From Acuticoccus kalidii (GTDB lineage Bacteria > Pseudomonadota > Alphaproteobacteria > Rhizobiales > Amorphaceae), in assembly GCF_021556395.1 (NCBI RefSeq), contig NZ_JAKGCS010000024.1, forward strand, positions 1 through 64,000: a DNA stretch of 64,000 nucleotides. The letters are read 5' to 3'. Position numbers and translations under genes: made by a program. Of this stretch, positions 47,461 to 55,741 are shown piece after piece (position 1 is the stretch's first letter; the number at the start of each line of letters is the position of its first letter). The notes beneath the pieces were generated by a model. It was not told where the DNA came from, did not search any database, and worked only from the letters and a program-made list of their open reading frames with translations.

Positions 47461-47888
47461 CAGTCCGTCACCCCCGGAAAATCGAAGACCGCCGCAAGCC
47501 GGCAGCGCCACACCGGCGCAAGCCGCCCTTCAACGACCCGCCCCACCGAATCGTAAGCGTGAACGAATGCGGCATCCCCGACAGCGATGCCGACGTGCTT
47601 GGCCGGCGTCCCCGCCTTCCAGCGGAACACCAGAAGCGCCCCCTCGCGCACCACCGGAATCGGAACGAAGTGCCGCCCCGCCGCGTCGAGTAGCGTCTCC
47701 TCGCCCTTCGCCTCCGCCCAGTCGGGCGAATAGGCCGGCACGAACTCCGGCTCATCGCCGACGAGTTCGCGCCAGACACCGCGAACGAGCCCCAGACAGT
47801 CGCACCCCACCCCGCGCCGCGACGCCTGATGATGATACGGCGTCTCGACCCAGCCCCGCGCCGCGGTCACGATCGCCGCGCGCCTCAT
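47460..47888 (-). CDS. GTA g14: tail-associated NlpC/P60 cell-wall peptidase
   Basis: 142 residues from ATG 47888, overlapping the g13 stop by 4 bases. NlpC/P60 fold with the nucleophile C31 in GCDCLGLVRG and the His in KHVGIAVGD near 103; N-terminal ARGWVETPYHHQ is the family start. Corresponds to the phage/GTA family TIGR02219. It probably opens the recipient's wall at the tail tip. Confidence 0.93.
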   Translation of the reverse strand: MRRAAIVTAARGWVETPYHHQASRRGVGCDCLGLVRGVWRELVGDEPEFVPAYSPDWAEAKGEETLLDAAGRHFVPIPVVREGALLVFRWKAGTPAKHVGIAVGDAAFVHAYDSVGRVVEGRLAPVWRCRLAAVFDFPGVTD

Positions 47889-48736
47889 TGGTCGGGCCGC
47901 GCGAAGGAGAAGGCGCGGTCGTTGCCGGGCAAGTGCGGGAAGCCTTGGAAATTCATCGCATTCGCGAACTTCATGGCGCACGTCTCGAACCGCTTGTCGC
48001 ATCCTGGGAAGACCCGCACCGTGTCCCCGACCGCAAGCCCCACGAGGCCCGAGCGCAATGTCAGCACAGCCTCCTCGCCTTCAGCGGCGTGCTGAACGAG
48101 AAGCTCGCGCCGTCCGTCATCCTCCCCGCTCGTCACGGCGACGACACCGCTCGAAAAATAACCCGTCGCAGCGCCGTCGAGCCCCGACACCCGAAGCCGA
48201 GCGCCATCGACAGCGACGACCGTCGCCTCCCGCGACAGAGAAGGCAGATCCACCCCGCAGCGGACATCGCCGAGATCGGCATCACAACTCACGGTGAAGA
48301 CGCGGCCGCGCACCCGCTCCAGCGCCTGCATCGGCCCACGAACCTCGGCCCGGAACGCGCCGTCCTCGCGCGTCACCTCGCCGAGATAGCCCTTCCGCAG
48401 AAGCACCCGCTCGTTGGTGTTCGCCCAGTTGACGAGCCACAACTCGACCGTCGCGAAATCGAACCGCCCGTCCTGGAGATCCCCCGCATCGAGACCCGCC
48501 GAGGTCAGCGCCCCCGAAATCTCGAGCCCGCCGACGCCGAAGCCCGCCATCGCAACATCGCCCGACGCTGCAATCCCGTTCGCCGCCGAATAGACCAGAG
48601 CATCGATCGTCACGGCCCGGTCATGGTCGGTGAACCCCATCACGACGCCATCGTCCCGCTCGAGCCGCCAACACCGGCAGAGCGTCGTCACCCCCGCACC
48701 GATGTGCGCCTCGAACGCCTCCGTCAGCGACCTCAT
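47885..48736 (-). CDS. GTA g13: tail hub protein (DUF2163 / BR0599 family)
   Basis: 283 residues. The N-terminal DUF2163 part (LCRCWRLERDDGVVMGFTDHDR near 18-39 in two blocks, with cysteines) and the C-terminal BR0599 part (PGCDKRFETCAMKFANA, then FQGFPHLPGND) match TIGR02218. The cysteine pattern fits the iron-sulfur hub described for RcGTA. It overlaps g12 and g14 by 4 bases each, so the tail-tip genes are coupled. Confidence 0.92.
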   Translation of the reverse strand: MRSLTEAFEAHIGAGVTTLCRCWRLERDDGVVMGFTDHDRAVTIDALVYSAANGIAASGDVAMAGFGVGGLEISGALTSAGLDAGDLQDGRFDFATVELWLVNWANTNERVLLRKGYLGEVTREDGAFRAEVRGPMQALERVRGRVFTVSCDADLGDVRCGVDLPSLSREATVVAVDGARLRVSGLDGAATGYFSSGVVAVTSGEDDGRRELLVQHAAEGEEAVLTLRSGLVGLAVGDTVRVFPGCDKRFETCAMKFANAMNFQGFPHLPGNDRAFSFARPDQ

Positions 48737-49368
48737 GGCACGATCTCCACGACCGGCACCGAAGGGATCGACCCCGCCTCGAAGCGCGACAGGTTGATCT
48801 CCAACCGATCGGTGTCGAAGCGCGCCGGAACGTCGAAGAGAAAGCCGGCCGTCACCCCTTCGCCCTCGCCGGGCACGGCGTGGGCAAAGAACGTCAACAC
48901 CCCGTCCGTCACGGTGAAGTCCGCGCCCTCGACCCGCGAAACGCCCGCGACCTCAACGAACACGCTTCCCGGCACCGGCAACAGGATCAGCCGGTCATAG
49001 GGCAGAAACGCTTCGCCATAGCGCTTGATCAGCGCGAATGACGTTTTCACGCCGTCACCGACCCCGAGAAGCTGGTCGTCGGCGGCGGGCGAATCCCCCG
49101 GCGCGCAACTCTTGTTGTCGAGCGGATCGCGATAGCGGAATCCGTAAAGACGACCGCGCCGCTCCTCGAAAAAATCGATGACGGTATAAAGGTCGCCTTT
49201 GTTGCGAATGCCCGTTCCGGCCTCGAAACGCCGCCGGCTCACATGCCAGCGTTGGTTGCGCTCTTCGCGGTTCGAGCCGAGCGTCACGATCTCGGTCCGT
49301 CGCTCCGGTCCGCCCGTCGCCCCGAAGGAGACGGCGAGCGGAAAGCGCACGTCGTGGAACCCATCCAT
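48733..49368 (-). CDS. GTA g12: distal tail protein (DUF2460 family)
   Basis: 211 residues matching TIGR02217/DUF2460: start FHDVRFPLAVSFGATGGPERRTEIV in two blocks, 'NQRWHVSRRRFEAGTGI' near 37-53, and 'FFEERRGRLYGFRYRDPLDNKS' near 66-87 in two blocks. It forms the ring joining the tail tube to the hub. The 3-base gap to g11 and 4-base overlap with g13 keep the tail genes in one translation unit. Confidence 0.93.
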   Translation of the reverse strand: MDGFHDVRFPLAVSFGATGGPERRTEIVTLGSNREERNQRWHVSRRRFEAGTGIRNKGDLYTVIDFFEERRGRLYGFRYRDPLDNKSCAPGDSPAADDQLLGVGDGVKTSFALIKRYGEAFLPYDRLILLPVPGSVFVEVAGVSRVEGADFTVTDGVLTFFAHAVPGEGEGVTAGFLFDVPARFDTDRLEINLSRFEAGSIPSVPVVEIVP

Positions 49369-49371
49369 CGA

Positions 49372-49944
49372 TCACATCCCCCTGCGGCCACGCGAAACGG
49401 CGCGCGCGAGCATCGCGCTCACTTGCGCCTCGGACCGTCTGAAACTCTCGATATCGGGCGTGTTGATCGTCACATTGACCGACGGTCCGGCCCCGCCCCC
49501 TTCGAGCGCGACGCCCAGTCGCCCGTCACTTCCCCGTGCGAGCGGAAGCACCGCCTCACGGCCGGCCTCGCCCATCAGACCGACGCGTCCGCCCCCCATC
49601 GCGAAGGCCGTCGGGGATCCGATCACCCCACCTTCCGCGAAGGGCACCGCCTTCGTCGCGGCGGCTCCGGCGCCGACAAAGGCTCGCGCCAACCCGGAAG
49701 AAATCGCATTGGCCCCACTCCCCAACAGGTTGGTGAGCGGCCGTAGCCCCGTCGTCAGCGAGGCCGAAGAAATCGAGAGCGCCGCGCGGCGCAGCACATT
49801 GTCGAGGCTCTGTCCCTCGATCACCGCGTTGCGCATCCCCGTCCGCAGGACGCGGGAGAAGGTGTAGGCCGACACCGTCAACGTGTCGGCGATCTCGTCG
49901 GCCACCAGCTCGCTCTCGGCGAGGGCTTCATCGTCAACCGCCAT
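49372..49944 (-). CDS. GTA g11: short tail tape-measure protein
   Basis: 190 residues, comparable to RcGTA g11 (about 220) and far shorter than tape measures of infectious siphoviruses, which fits the short GTA tail. Alternating hydrophobic helices in the middle (SLTTGLRPLTNLLGSGANAI, KAVPFAEGGVIGSPTAFAMGG with the phage 'FAEGGVI..P' motif, each quoted in part) and a C-terminal 'NVTINTPDIESFRRSEAQV' segment are typical. It overlaps g10.1 by 11 bases. Confidence 0.9.
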   Translation of the reverse strand: MAVDDEALAESELVADEIADTLTVSAYTFSRVLRTGMRNAVIEGQSLDNVLRRAALSISSASLTTGLRPLTNLLGSGANAISSGLARAFVGAGAAATKAVPFAEGGVIGSPTAFAMGGGRVGLMGEAGREAVLPLARGSDGRLGVALEGGGAGPSVNVTINTPDIESFRRSEAQVSAMLARAVSRGRRGM

Positions 49945-50146
49945 CGGGAAACGCCTCCATCAGGCGCGCGAGGTCGCTCCGCCGCGTCGATCCCGACGCA
50001 CCGTTCGCAACACCCAACACAGCCAAGATCTCAGGAAGGGAAAGGGCCCAGAAATCGCGCGGCGCCATCCGCCGCTCGCCCAGGAAAAGCGCCATCAGAT
50101 CGCGCCACGGAAACGGCCGCGCCTGTTGCGGCGCGGCCGACATCAA
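49934..50146 (-). CDS. GTA g10.1: small tail assembly protein (TIGR02216 type)
   Basis: 70 residues with the family core 'PRDFWALSLPEILAVL' near 29-44. Small phage proteins of this type sit between g10 and the tape measure and are thought to act as a tail assembly chaperone. It overlaps g10 (ATGA) and g11. Confidence 0.87.
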   Translation of the reverse strand: MMSAAPQQARPFPWRDLMALFLGERRMAPRDFWALSLPEILAVLGVANGASGSTRRSDLARLMEAFPDGG

Positions 50147-50502
50147 GAAGGGTCGCGCCCTCCCTCACCGACGGTGCCGGACGTGCCGGCAGTCTCGCCC
50201 CCGAACGTCGCCGTCAGCAGCGACGCGACGACGGTCGCGAACCCCGTCGCCCCGCCATCGGCCGACATACGCGCCACCTCGTCGTCGGCAACCGTGTTGC
50301 CTCCGCCGCGAAGCCCCGCGCCGATGATCTTCGTCGCATCGCGCGCCGATAGCCTGCCATCGGCGAAGCGCTCCACCAGCGCGGTCATGTCGTCGACCTG
50401 AAAGGCCCGCTCCAGCTCGGCGAGTGCGCCCAACGTCAAACACAAGGTCCAGGTCCGTCCGTCGAGAACGGCGCTCACTTCGCCGCGATACCGGTTTGCC
50501 AT
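50143..50502 (-). CDS. GTA g10: tail assembly chaperone (GTA_gp10 family)
   Basis: 119 residues from ATG 50502 (GAGG 7 bases upstream; a GTG precedes it by one codon). 'LDGRTWTLCLTLGALAELE' near 14-32 and 'ARDATKIIGAGLRGGG' near 54-69 are family landmarks. It corresponds to the first tail chaperone of HK97-like phages, which holds the tape measure during tail assembly. Confidence 0.9.
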   Translation of the reverse strand: MANRYRGEVSAVLDGRTWTLCLTLGALAELERAFQVDDMTALVERFADGRLSARDATKIIGAGLRGGGNTVADDEVARMSADGGATGFATVVASLLTATFGGETAGTSGTVGEGGRDPS

Positions 50503-50511
50503 CACGTCACC

Positions 50512-50925
50512 TCAGAGCGCCGCGAAGGAGATCGCACCGGCCGATTCCATCGCGATCTCGTAGACGACTTCACCGTCATGGTTGCCGCCATATTCGAGCG
50601 CCGTGACCTGGAACGGCCCTTCGATGGCCCCAAAATCCGGCACAACCACCTGCCAATTCCGAACCGAACCGGCGAAGAAGATCGCCCGCACTATGGCGTC
50701 CGATCCGGCATCCTTGAAGATCCCCGACCCCGCAAGGTTAGCCCGCTTGACGCCGGCCCCGTCGAGCAGCTCGCGCCATTGGCCGGCCGAGGCCTGGTCG
50801 GTCACGTCGATCGTGTCCGCTCCGAACGAGATCCGCTTGGAGCGCAGCCCCGCCACGGTCATGAACGACCCGGCGCCCGTCTCGTCGACCTTCAACAGAA
50901 GGTCTTTGCCCATCTGCGCGCCCAT
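50512..50925 (-). CDS. GTA g9: major tail protein
   Basis: 137 residues, the typical length for GTA/TP901-1-type tail-tube protein: 'KDLLLKVDETGAGSFMTVAG' near 7-26, 'DVTDQASAGQWREL' near 40-53 and 'GPFQVTALEYGG' near 102-113. It polymerises into the tail tube. Start ATG 50925; the next in-frame ATG is at codon 5. Confidence 0.93.
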   Translation of the reverse strand: MGAQMGKDLLLKVDETGAGSFMTVAGLRSKRISFGADTIDVTDQASAGQWRELLDGAGVKRANLAGSGIFKDAGSDAIVRAIFFAGSVRNWQVVVPDFGAIEGPFQVTALEYGGNHDGEVVYEIAMESAGAISFAAL

Positions 50926-50949
50926 CGCGCCCTCCTTCGCTGTGACTGA

Positions 50950-51354
50950 TCAAATCGCCTCGGTAAGCGCGCGAAAGCCGAGCCGCGCCCGGTAGGCGAG
51001 GCCGTCCCGGCTCGCGCTCACCTCCGTCGTGCGATGGCCCATCGACACGAGCCGATGGCCAACCGGCGCCAACGGCCCCTCAAGGAGCGCCCGCACCCGT
51101 TCGGCAATGTCGGAAACCTCGCTCCGGCCGCCGGCTCGCGAATGAACGAAGACATCGAACCGATGCTCCATCGTCGCCGCGTCGTCGGCATCGAGCGCCC
51201 GGCTCGTCATCGTCCCGAAGACGACGAACGGATAGTCCACGCCGCGCGGCACCGCGTCGAACACCTTGTCGCCGGCGAGGATCGCATCGAGCCCGATATC
51301 CTCGGTGATCGCCGCATAGATCGCGCCGAGGAGAGCATGCCGTGCATCGCTCAT
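50950..51354 (-). CDS. GTA g8: tail terminator/completion protein (DUF3168)
   Basis: 134 residues: 'ALLGAIYAAITEDIGLDAIL' near 7-26, 'VFDAVPRGVDYPFVVFG' near 31-47 and the C-terminal 'AYRARLGFRALTEAI' define DUF3168. It caps the tail at the head-proximal end. It overlaps g7 by 4 bases. Confidence 0.92.
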   Translation of the reverse strand: MSDARHALLGAIYAAITEDIGLDAILAGDKVFDAVPRGVDYPFVVFGTMTSRALDADDAATMEHRFDVFVHSRAGGRSEVSDIAERVRALLEGPLAPVGHRLVSMGHRTTEVSASRDGLAYRARLGFRALTEAI

Positions 51355-51677
51355 CCCTGTTCCTCCTCGCAGAGGCAGTCGAGAAAGCGCCGCTGCGGAT
51401 CATGATCCTCGACGGCGAGCACGCGATATGCGGTGCCGTCCGCCACGAGCCGCGCCCCGCCGACGACATCGCCGCGCCAACGCATCGTCACCCGATGCGT
51501 CACGAGGCCCGCCAGTCGCCCATTGTCGACCCGCTCACCCCGCCGCCGTGGCTCGATCGCCCCGAAGACGCTCCCGTGCGATATCCACGCGCGGACCATG
51601 CCGCCCGCCCCGTCCGGCGTGTCGCTCGCGGTCTCGATCGCGATCCGCCGGCGCAAGTCGCCGATCGCCGGCATCAT
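51351..51677 (-). CDS. GTA g7: head-tail adaptor (head closure) protein
   Basis: 108 residues from the ATG pair at 51677/51674, which overlaps the g6 stop. 'IGDLRRRIAIETA' near 5-17 and 'GDVVGGARLVADGTAYRVLAVED' near 71-93 (quoted by its ends) match the SPP1-gp16/HK97 head-closure family. The upstream part of the open frame, inside g6, is low-complexity Arg-rich noise. Confidence 0.9.
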   Translation of the reverse strand: MMPAIGDLRRRIAIETASDTPDGAGGMVRAWISHGSVFGAIEPRRRGERVDNGRLAGLVTHRVTMRWRGDVVGGARLVADGTAYRVLAVEDHDPQRRFLDCLCEEEQG

Positions 51678-52249
51678 GCGAGACGCGCCATGCGATAAGG
51701 CGCCATCAGCGCGCTCACACCGTTCGCGACCCCGCTCGACACGGCCCCGACCCGCGCCGCCTCGCGCTGCTCGTACCAATAGGCGACGAGCATCATCACC
51801 GCCTGCTTGAGCGGCGCCGGCACCGCGTCCGGATCGCCGTAGCCGACCGTCACATCGATCTCGATGCCGTTCATCGCCCGCGCGCCCCAAAAGCGCCCGG
51901 TCTCGAGCCGCAACCGGCCCGGCGACGACACGAGATCGACCTCATAATCGGTGGTCGGCACCACCGAAGGCACGCCCGCCTCGTCATAGGCCGTCACCAT
52001 GTCGACCGACTGGATCGGCGCGGGGGACAGGCGGATCACGCCCCCTTTCGGCACGCCATCGCGCACGATGCGCCAACCCTGCGTGACCATCGCCCGCCCG
52101 GTGCGGTTCTCGATATCCATCCGTGCGGCCGTGATCAGCGCATCGACGCGCTGATCCTCCGCCGTCCCGTCGATGCGCGCGTGCGCCTTCGCCTCCTCGC
52201 GCGTCACAGGTTCCGCCGCCGGCGGTAACACCAGGATCGCCACCATCAT
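51674..52249 (-). CDS. GTA g6: head-tail connector protein
   Basis: 191 residues from ATG 52249 (GGTGAG upstream). Helical adaptor fold: 'PVTREEAKAHARIDGTAEDQ' near 14-33, 'ITAARMDIENRTGRAMV' near 39-55 and the C-terminal 'LKQAVMMLVAYWYEQREA' near 153-170 are standard for HK97 gp6-like connectors. It docks on the portal. An intrinsic terminator separates it from the capsid gene upstream. Confidence 0.92.
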   Translation of the reverse strand: MMVAILVLPPAAEPVTREEAKAHARIDGTAEDQRVDALITAARMDIENRTGRAMVTQGWRIVRDGVPKGGVIRLSPAPIQSVDMVTAYDEAGVPSVVPTTDYEVDLVSSPGRLRLETGRFWGARAMNGIEIDVTVGYGDPDAVPAPLKQAVMMLVAYWYEQREAARVGAVSSGVANGVSALMAPYRMARLA

Positions 52250-52290
52250 CTCACCCGATTGTCTGAAAGACGGCCGCCACCCGGCCAAAC

Positions 52291-52317
52291 AAAAAGGGCC
52301 GGTGTCTCCACCGGCCC
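52291..52317 (-). terminator. Intrinsic terminator after the GTA capsid gene
   Basis: On the minus strand GGGCCGGTG-GAGA-CACCGGCCC, a perfect 9-bp stem with a GNRA loop, is followed by five T. It lies 23 bases after the capsid stop (52340) and before g6, inside the cluster. Confidence 0.92.
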
Positions 52318-52339
52318 CATCCCCTCGCCGAAGCGCGGA

Positions 52340-53572
52340 TCAGACGTCGAACTGCAGAAGCTTGATCGCCTCGAAGTCCTGAACGCCGCCGCCCACGCGC
52401 TTGGTCGTGTAGAAGAGCACGTAAGGCTTCGACGAATAGGGATCGCGCAGAATGCGAATGCCCTGCCGGTCGACGATCAGATAGCCCCGCCGGAAATCGC
52501 CGAAGGCGATCGCGTTGTTGTCGATCCCGCCGGCATTGCCGGAAATGTCCGGCATGTCCTCGGCTTCGACCACGGGGAAGTTGAGGAGTGAGGCGCGCAT
52601 GCCCGCCGTCGACGGCGGCGCCCACAGATAGTTACCGTCCCCGTCCTTCAGCTTGCGGACGGCGGCCTGCGTGCGCCGGTTCATCACGAAATGCGCATTC
52701 TGCCGATAGCCCGACTTCAGCGCATAAACGAGATCGATCAGAACATCGCCCGGATTGGCGACCGGAAAGCCGCCATCGACGCCGGTATTGATCCGCCCGA
52801 TCTTGCCCCACTCCCAGCTCGAATCGGCGACCGTCGTGTAGCTCGTGATACCCGTCGGCTGACCGCTGCCGGATCCGGCGACGAACGCCTTCGTCTCCTG
52901 CTCGGCAAACACCGTCTCAATCTCGTCGGCGAGCCACTCGTCCATGTTGACGGCGGTGTCGTCGAGAAGGGCCGCCGTCGCGGCCGGCATCGCGTAGAGC
53001 TCCATCGTGTGGAAGTCGAGCGTCGCAAAATCCGCGTCCGTCGTCGGACGGGCCGCGGTCTCGCTCACCCAGCCGCCCACCGCCGGACCGCCTGCGATCA
53101 CCGGCTTGCGGAAGGAAATGCCCGACACCTGCCGCACGGTCGCGATCGAACGGATCGGCGAGACGAGCGCCAGACGCCGCAGCACCTCGCCCTCGACCTC
53201 GACCGGCACGTTGTAACCGCTGGTGTCGGCGGTCGCCGTCAACGCCTTCGCCTCGAGGCGGGAGGTGTCACCGGCCCGCATATAGCCGTCGAAGGCCGAC
53301 TTCTGCTCGCTCGGCCGAACGGGCATCTCGCCGCCGAGCGACGGACGGCTCGACTTCAGAACGAGTTCGTCCATCCGCCGCTGGTTGGCATCGAGTGCCG
53401 CCTCGACACGGGCGAGCTTGTCGTCCGTCAGAACGTCCGTGCTCGACTTGGCCTCGAGCTCGGCGAGACGCTGATCGTTGGTCTCACGAAAGACCTCGAA
53501 CGCGCCCATGAAATCCGTGAACGCCCGGCCGAGATCGGCCTTCGTTTCGGGTGCACCCATCTCGTTGTCCAT
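52340..53572 (-). CDS. GTA g5: HK97-fold major capsid protein
   Basis: 410 residues from ATG 53572 (GAGGTGAT upstream; a GTG lies one codon earlier). Residues about 1-80 form a charged coiled coil, the scaffold-like delta domain removed by the prohead protease. The HK97 core follows ('SGYNVPVEVEGEVLRRLALVS' near 118-138 quoted by its ends, 'GQPTGITSYTTV', 'NAHFVMNRRTQAAVRKLKDGDGNYLW' by its ends, and the C-terminal 'RVGGGVQDFEAIKLLQFDV'). It builds the shell of the particle. It starts 5 bases after the protease gene. Confidence 0.95.
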   Translation of the reverse strand: MDNEMGAPETKADLGRAFTDFMGAFEVFRETNDQRLAELEAKSSTDVLTDDKLARVEAALDANQRRMDELVLKSSRPSLGGEMPVRPSEQKSAFDGYMRAGDTSRLEAKALTATADTSGYNVPVEVEGEVLRRLALVSPIRSIATVRQVSGISFRKPVIAGGPAVGGWVSETAARPTTDADFATLDFHTMELYAMPAATAALLDDTAVNMDEWLADEIETVFAEQETKAFVAGSGSGQPTGITSYTTVADSSWEWGKIGRINTGVDGGFPVANPGDVLIDLVYALKSGYRQNAHFVMNRRTQAAVRKLKDGDGNYLWAPPSTAGMRASLLNFPVVEAEDMPDISGNAGGIDNNAIAFGDFRRGYLIVDRQGIRILRDPYSSKPYVLFYTTKRVGGGVQDFEAIKLLQFDV

Positions 53573-53576
53573 CACA

Positions 53577-54170
53577 TCACCTCGTTTGACGAAGAAGGGC
53601 CGTCGTCCGACGCATCCGCGCGATCACGCCAACGTCGACGGCAGTGCCGGGAGACTCGCTCCCCGTGACGCGCCCGGCCCCGGCCGCTCGCGCCCTTGCC
53701 TCGGGCAGCATCGGGGACGACACCACCGACACCTCCCAAAGATCGATCTCGTAAAGCCGGCGAACCCGCGCCGACCGGTCCTCTTCCGCGGCGACCGTGC
53801 GAAAGCCGATCGACAATCCGTCGAGCCGGCCCGAGCGCATCAGTCGCGCCGCGCGCGGCCCGGCCCCCTCCCGGCCGATCCGCCCCTCGACCCAAAGCCC
53901 GACCCGGTCCTCTTCGAGGCGAAGCCAAGCCCCGATCGACGCCTTCGGATCGTGCTCCAGAAGCATCCCGACCGCCGCCGCGCCGCGCGCCCTTAACGTC
54001 CGGGAGAACGCCCCCGGCATCACGATGTCGCCGGCAAGATCCATTCGGTTGAAGAGGGAGGCGTATCCGCAGAACCGCCCGTCCGCGTCGACGCTCGCGA
54101 GCGCCTGCACATATTTGCGCTCCGGCGCCGCGAGGCCGGCCCTGACAGAAGACATGAGGCCCGCCGTCAT
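53577..54170 (-). CDS. GTA g4: HK97-family prohead protease
   Basis: 197 residues. Matures the prohead by removing the capsid delta domain. Catalytic residues are visible: H73 in LLEHDPKASIG and S120 in GLSIGFRT; 'CGYASLFNRMDLAGDIVMPGAF' near 34-55 (quoted by its ends) is the family start. The last 40 residues lie outside the protease fold. The ATG overlaps the upstream small gene by 4 bases. Confidence 0.94.
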   Translation of the reverse strand: MTAGLMSSVRAGLAAPERKYVQALASVDADGRFCGYASLFNRMDLAGDIVMPGAFSRTLRARGAAAVGMLLEHDPKASIGAWLRLEEDRVGLWVEGRIGREGAGPRAARLMRSGRLDGLSIGFRTVAAEEDRSARVRRLYEIDLWEVSVVSSPMLPEARARAAGAGRVTGSESPGTAVDVGVIARMRRTTALLRQTR

Positions 54171-54343
54171 TGGAGCGTCCTCGGCCGCAACGACACGATG
54201 CGCGGCTTCTCATGCGCCCGCCGCTCGACGATCGTGCGTGCCAGATTGTCGGCGAACACATCGAACACCCGCTCGTGCTCGACCTTGCGCACCGATGTGA
54301 ACCGCACGACCGGCTCAGCCATGCGCCGCATCATCTCAACCAT
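54167..54343 (-). CDS. Small GTA-cluster protein of unknown function (58 residues)
   Basis: 58 residues from ATG 54343, which shares a base with the preceding stop (TGATG), and overlaps the protease gene by 4 bases. The protein is basic, 'RFTSVRKVEHERVFDVFADN' near 14-33, without membrane helix or known motif that I recognise. A longer frame reaches upstream to 54862 but there it is only the shadow of the portal gene. Small genes between portal and protease (g3.5 type) are regular in GTA clusters. Confidence 0.65.
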   Translation of the reverse strand: MVEMMRRMAEPVVRFTSVRKVEHERVFDVFADNLARTIVERRAHEKPRIVSLRPRTLQ

Positions 54344-54531
54344 CAGGACCGTCCGAAAATCGAATTGAGCTTGGCGATCGCGGAGACGAAATCGCAGAAC
54401 CGCCGGTTCGAACGCGCCAGCTCCCGCATCGTCCAGGCGAGAAGCCCCGACGAGGCCGTCGCCCATGCAAAAAGCGCGAGGTGCGCGAGATCCCCACGCT
54501 CCACGATCGACTGGGTCACGAGATCCATCAC
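54343..54531 (-). CDS. Small membrane protein of the GTA cluster (g3.5 position)
   Basis: 62 residues with one hydrophobic segment (LAHLALFAWATASSGLLAW, about 15-33) followed by a basic helix. The start is GTG at 54531 within the portal stop (GTGA) or ATG at 54528. It is in the place of RcGTA g3.5, but a family cannot be assigned. Coupled to both neighbours. Confidence 0.65.
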   Translation of the reverse strand: MMDLVTQSIVERGDLAHLALFAWATASSGLLAWTMRELARSNRRFCDFVSAIAKLNSIFGRS

Positions 54532-55682
54532 GCGTCCCCCTCGGCGTCCACGTCATCGACGCCGTATCCGACCGCGAGCCGCTTCTCCTCTCGGGTGAGG
54601 AAGTCGGCCCCCGCCACCCGGTCCCAGAGCGCCTCCCGCTCCACCGACAACGCCTCGATCTGGTCGGCATCGAACGACAGGCGCAGCCCCTCGCCCCAAG
54701 TCGGGGCGAGCCAGTTGCCGATCGCCTGCGCCGTCCGGTTGACGAGCGGCAACACCGTCTGACGCCAAAACGCCCGGTTCGCCTCCCGATAGTTGGCGTA
54801 GGTGTTGTCACCCGGAATACCGAGCAGCATCGGCGGCACACCGAAAGCGAGGGCGATCTCACGCGCCGCGAGATTCTTCGCCTCGATGAAATCCATGTCG
54901 CGCGGGCTCATCGCCATCGTCTTCCACTCAAGCCCGCCTTCGAGGAGGAGTGGCCGCCCGGCATTGCGCGCGCCGGTATAGCCGTCCTCCAACTCGCTCT
55001 TCAGCCGGTCGAACTGCTCGTCGGACAGATGGCCCTCGCCGGTATAGACGAGCGCCCCGGACGGCCGCGCCCCATTGTCGAGAAGCGCCTTCGCCCAGGC
55101 GCCCGACGCATTGTGAATGTCGAGGCTCGTCTGCGCCGCCTCGATCGGCGCGAAGCCATAATGATCGTTCAGCGGATGAAAGAGGCCGAGATGGAGGATC
55201 GGCGTGACCTCGCCGTCTTGGCGAAAACGCACCACCCGCGAGCCGGTCTGATACTCGAACGCCTGCGGCCACCCGTCCGGCCCCGGCACAACCTTCATCC
55301 GGTCCGGCCTCAGCGCGAAGACTTCGCGCGGCACGCCGTCGAGCGCGACAGCCTCCAGATAGGCGTTCCCGGCCACCATCAGGTGCCCGTACACCGTCTC
55401 CATCAGCGCAACGCCCGACTGAGCCGGGTTCGGTCGGCGCAACAGGGTGAGAAGCGGATGCGTCTCCACCTCCCGGTCCCCGTCATAAAGCAGCCATGGC
55501 GCCGAAGCCGCCGCCTCCGCGATCATCCGAACCGACCGGAACACGACAGGGTTCGTCGCAAACCCTTCCCGCGCGAGCGACGCATAATCCCGCGGCGTCC
55601 AAACCGGCCGCCCGAGCTGCTCGACGCTCATCAGCCGGCCGACACGCGAGGCTTTTTCCTCGCGCTTGCCAAAGATGCCCAT
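54528..55682 (-). CDS. GTA g3: HK97-family portal protein
   Basis: 384 residues. Forms the dodecameric ring through which DNA enters the head. Landmarks are 'NPVVFRSVRMIAEAAASAPW' near 44-63, 'HPLLTLLRRPNP' near 77-88, 'GNAYLEAV' near 112, 'DMDFIEAKNLAAREIALAFG' near 277-296 and 'GVPPMLLGIPGDNTYANYRE' near 296-315. Full length and uninterrupted. It follows the terminase gene after a 59-base gap that holds an intrinsic terminator. Confidence 0.95.
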   Translation of the reverse strand: MGIFGKREEKASRVGRLMSVEQLGRPVWTPRDYASLAREGFATNPVVFRSVRMIAEAAASAPWLLYDGDREVETHPLLTLLRRPNPAQSGVALMETVYGHLMVAGNAYLEAVALDGVPREVFALRPDRMKVVPGPDGWPQAFEYQTGSRVVRFRQDGEVTPILHLGLFHPLNDHYGFAPIEAAQTSLDIHNASGAWAKALLDNGARPSGALVYTGEGHLSDEQFDRLKSELEDGYTGARNAGRPLLLEGGLEWKTMAMSPRDMDFIEAKNLAAREIALAFGVPPMLLGIPGDNTYANYREANRAFWRQTVLPLVNRTAQAIGNWLAPTWGEGLRLSFDADQIEALSVEREALWDRVAGADFLTREEKRLAVGYGVDDVDAEGDA

Positions 55683-55715
55683 CGCACCCCCTTTTGCGGG
55701 CCGCGCCCGTCAATT

Positions 55716-55737
55716 AAAAAGGGGGCCGAAGCCCCCC
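55716..55737 (-). terminator. Intrinsic terminator between GTA terminase and portal genes
   Basis: On the minus strand GGGGGC-TTCG-GCCCCC is followed by five T (55720-55716). It lies 4 bases after the terminase stop, inside the cluster. Confidence 0.9.
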
Positions 55738-55741
55738 GACA

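Noticed and set aside
44464..47556. 1030-codon open frame on the plus strand
   Set aside because: Antisense to GTA g15, whose identity is clear from domains, length and synteny.
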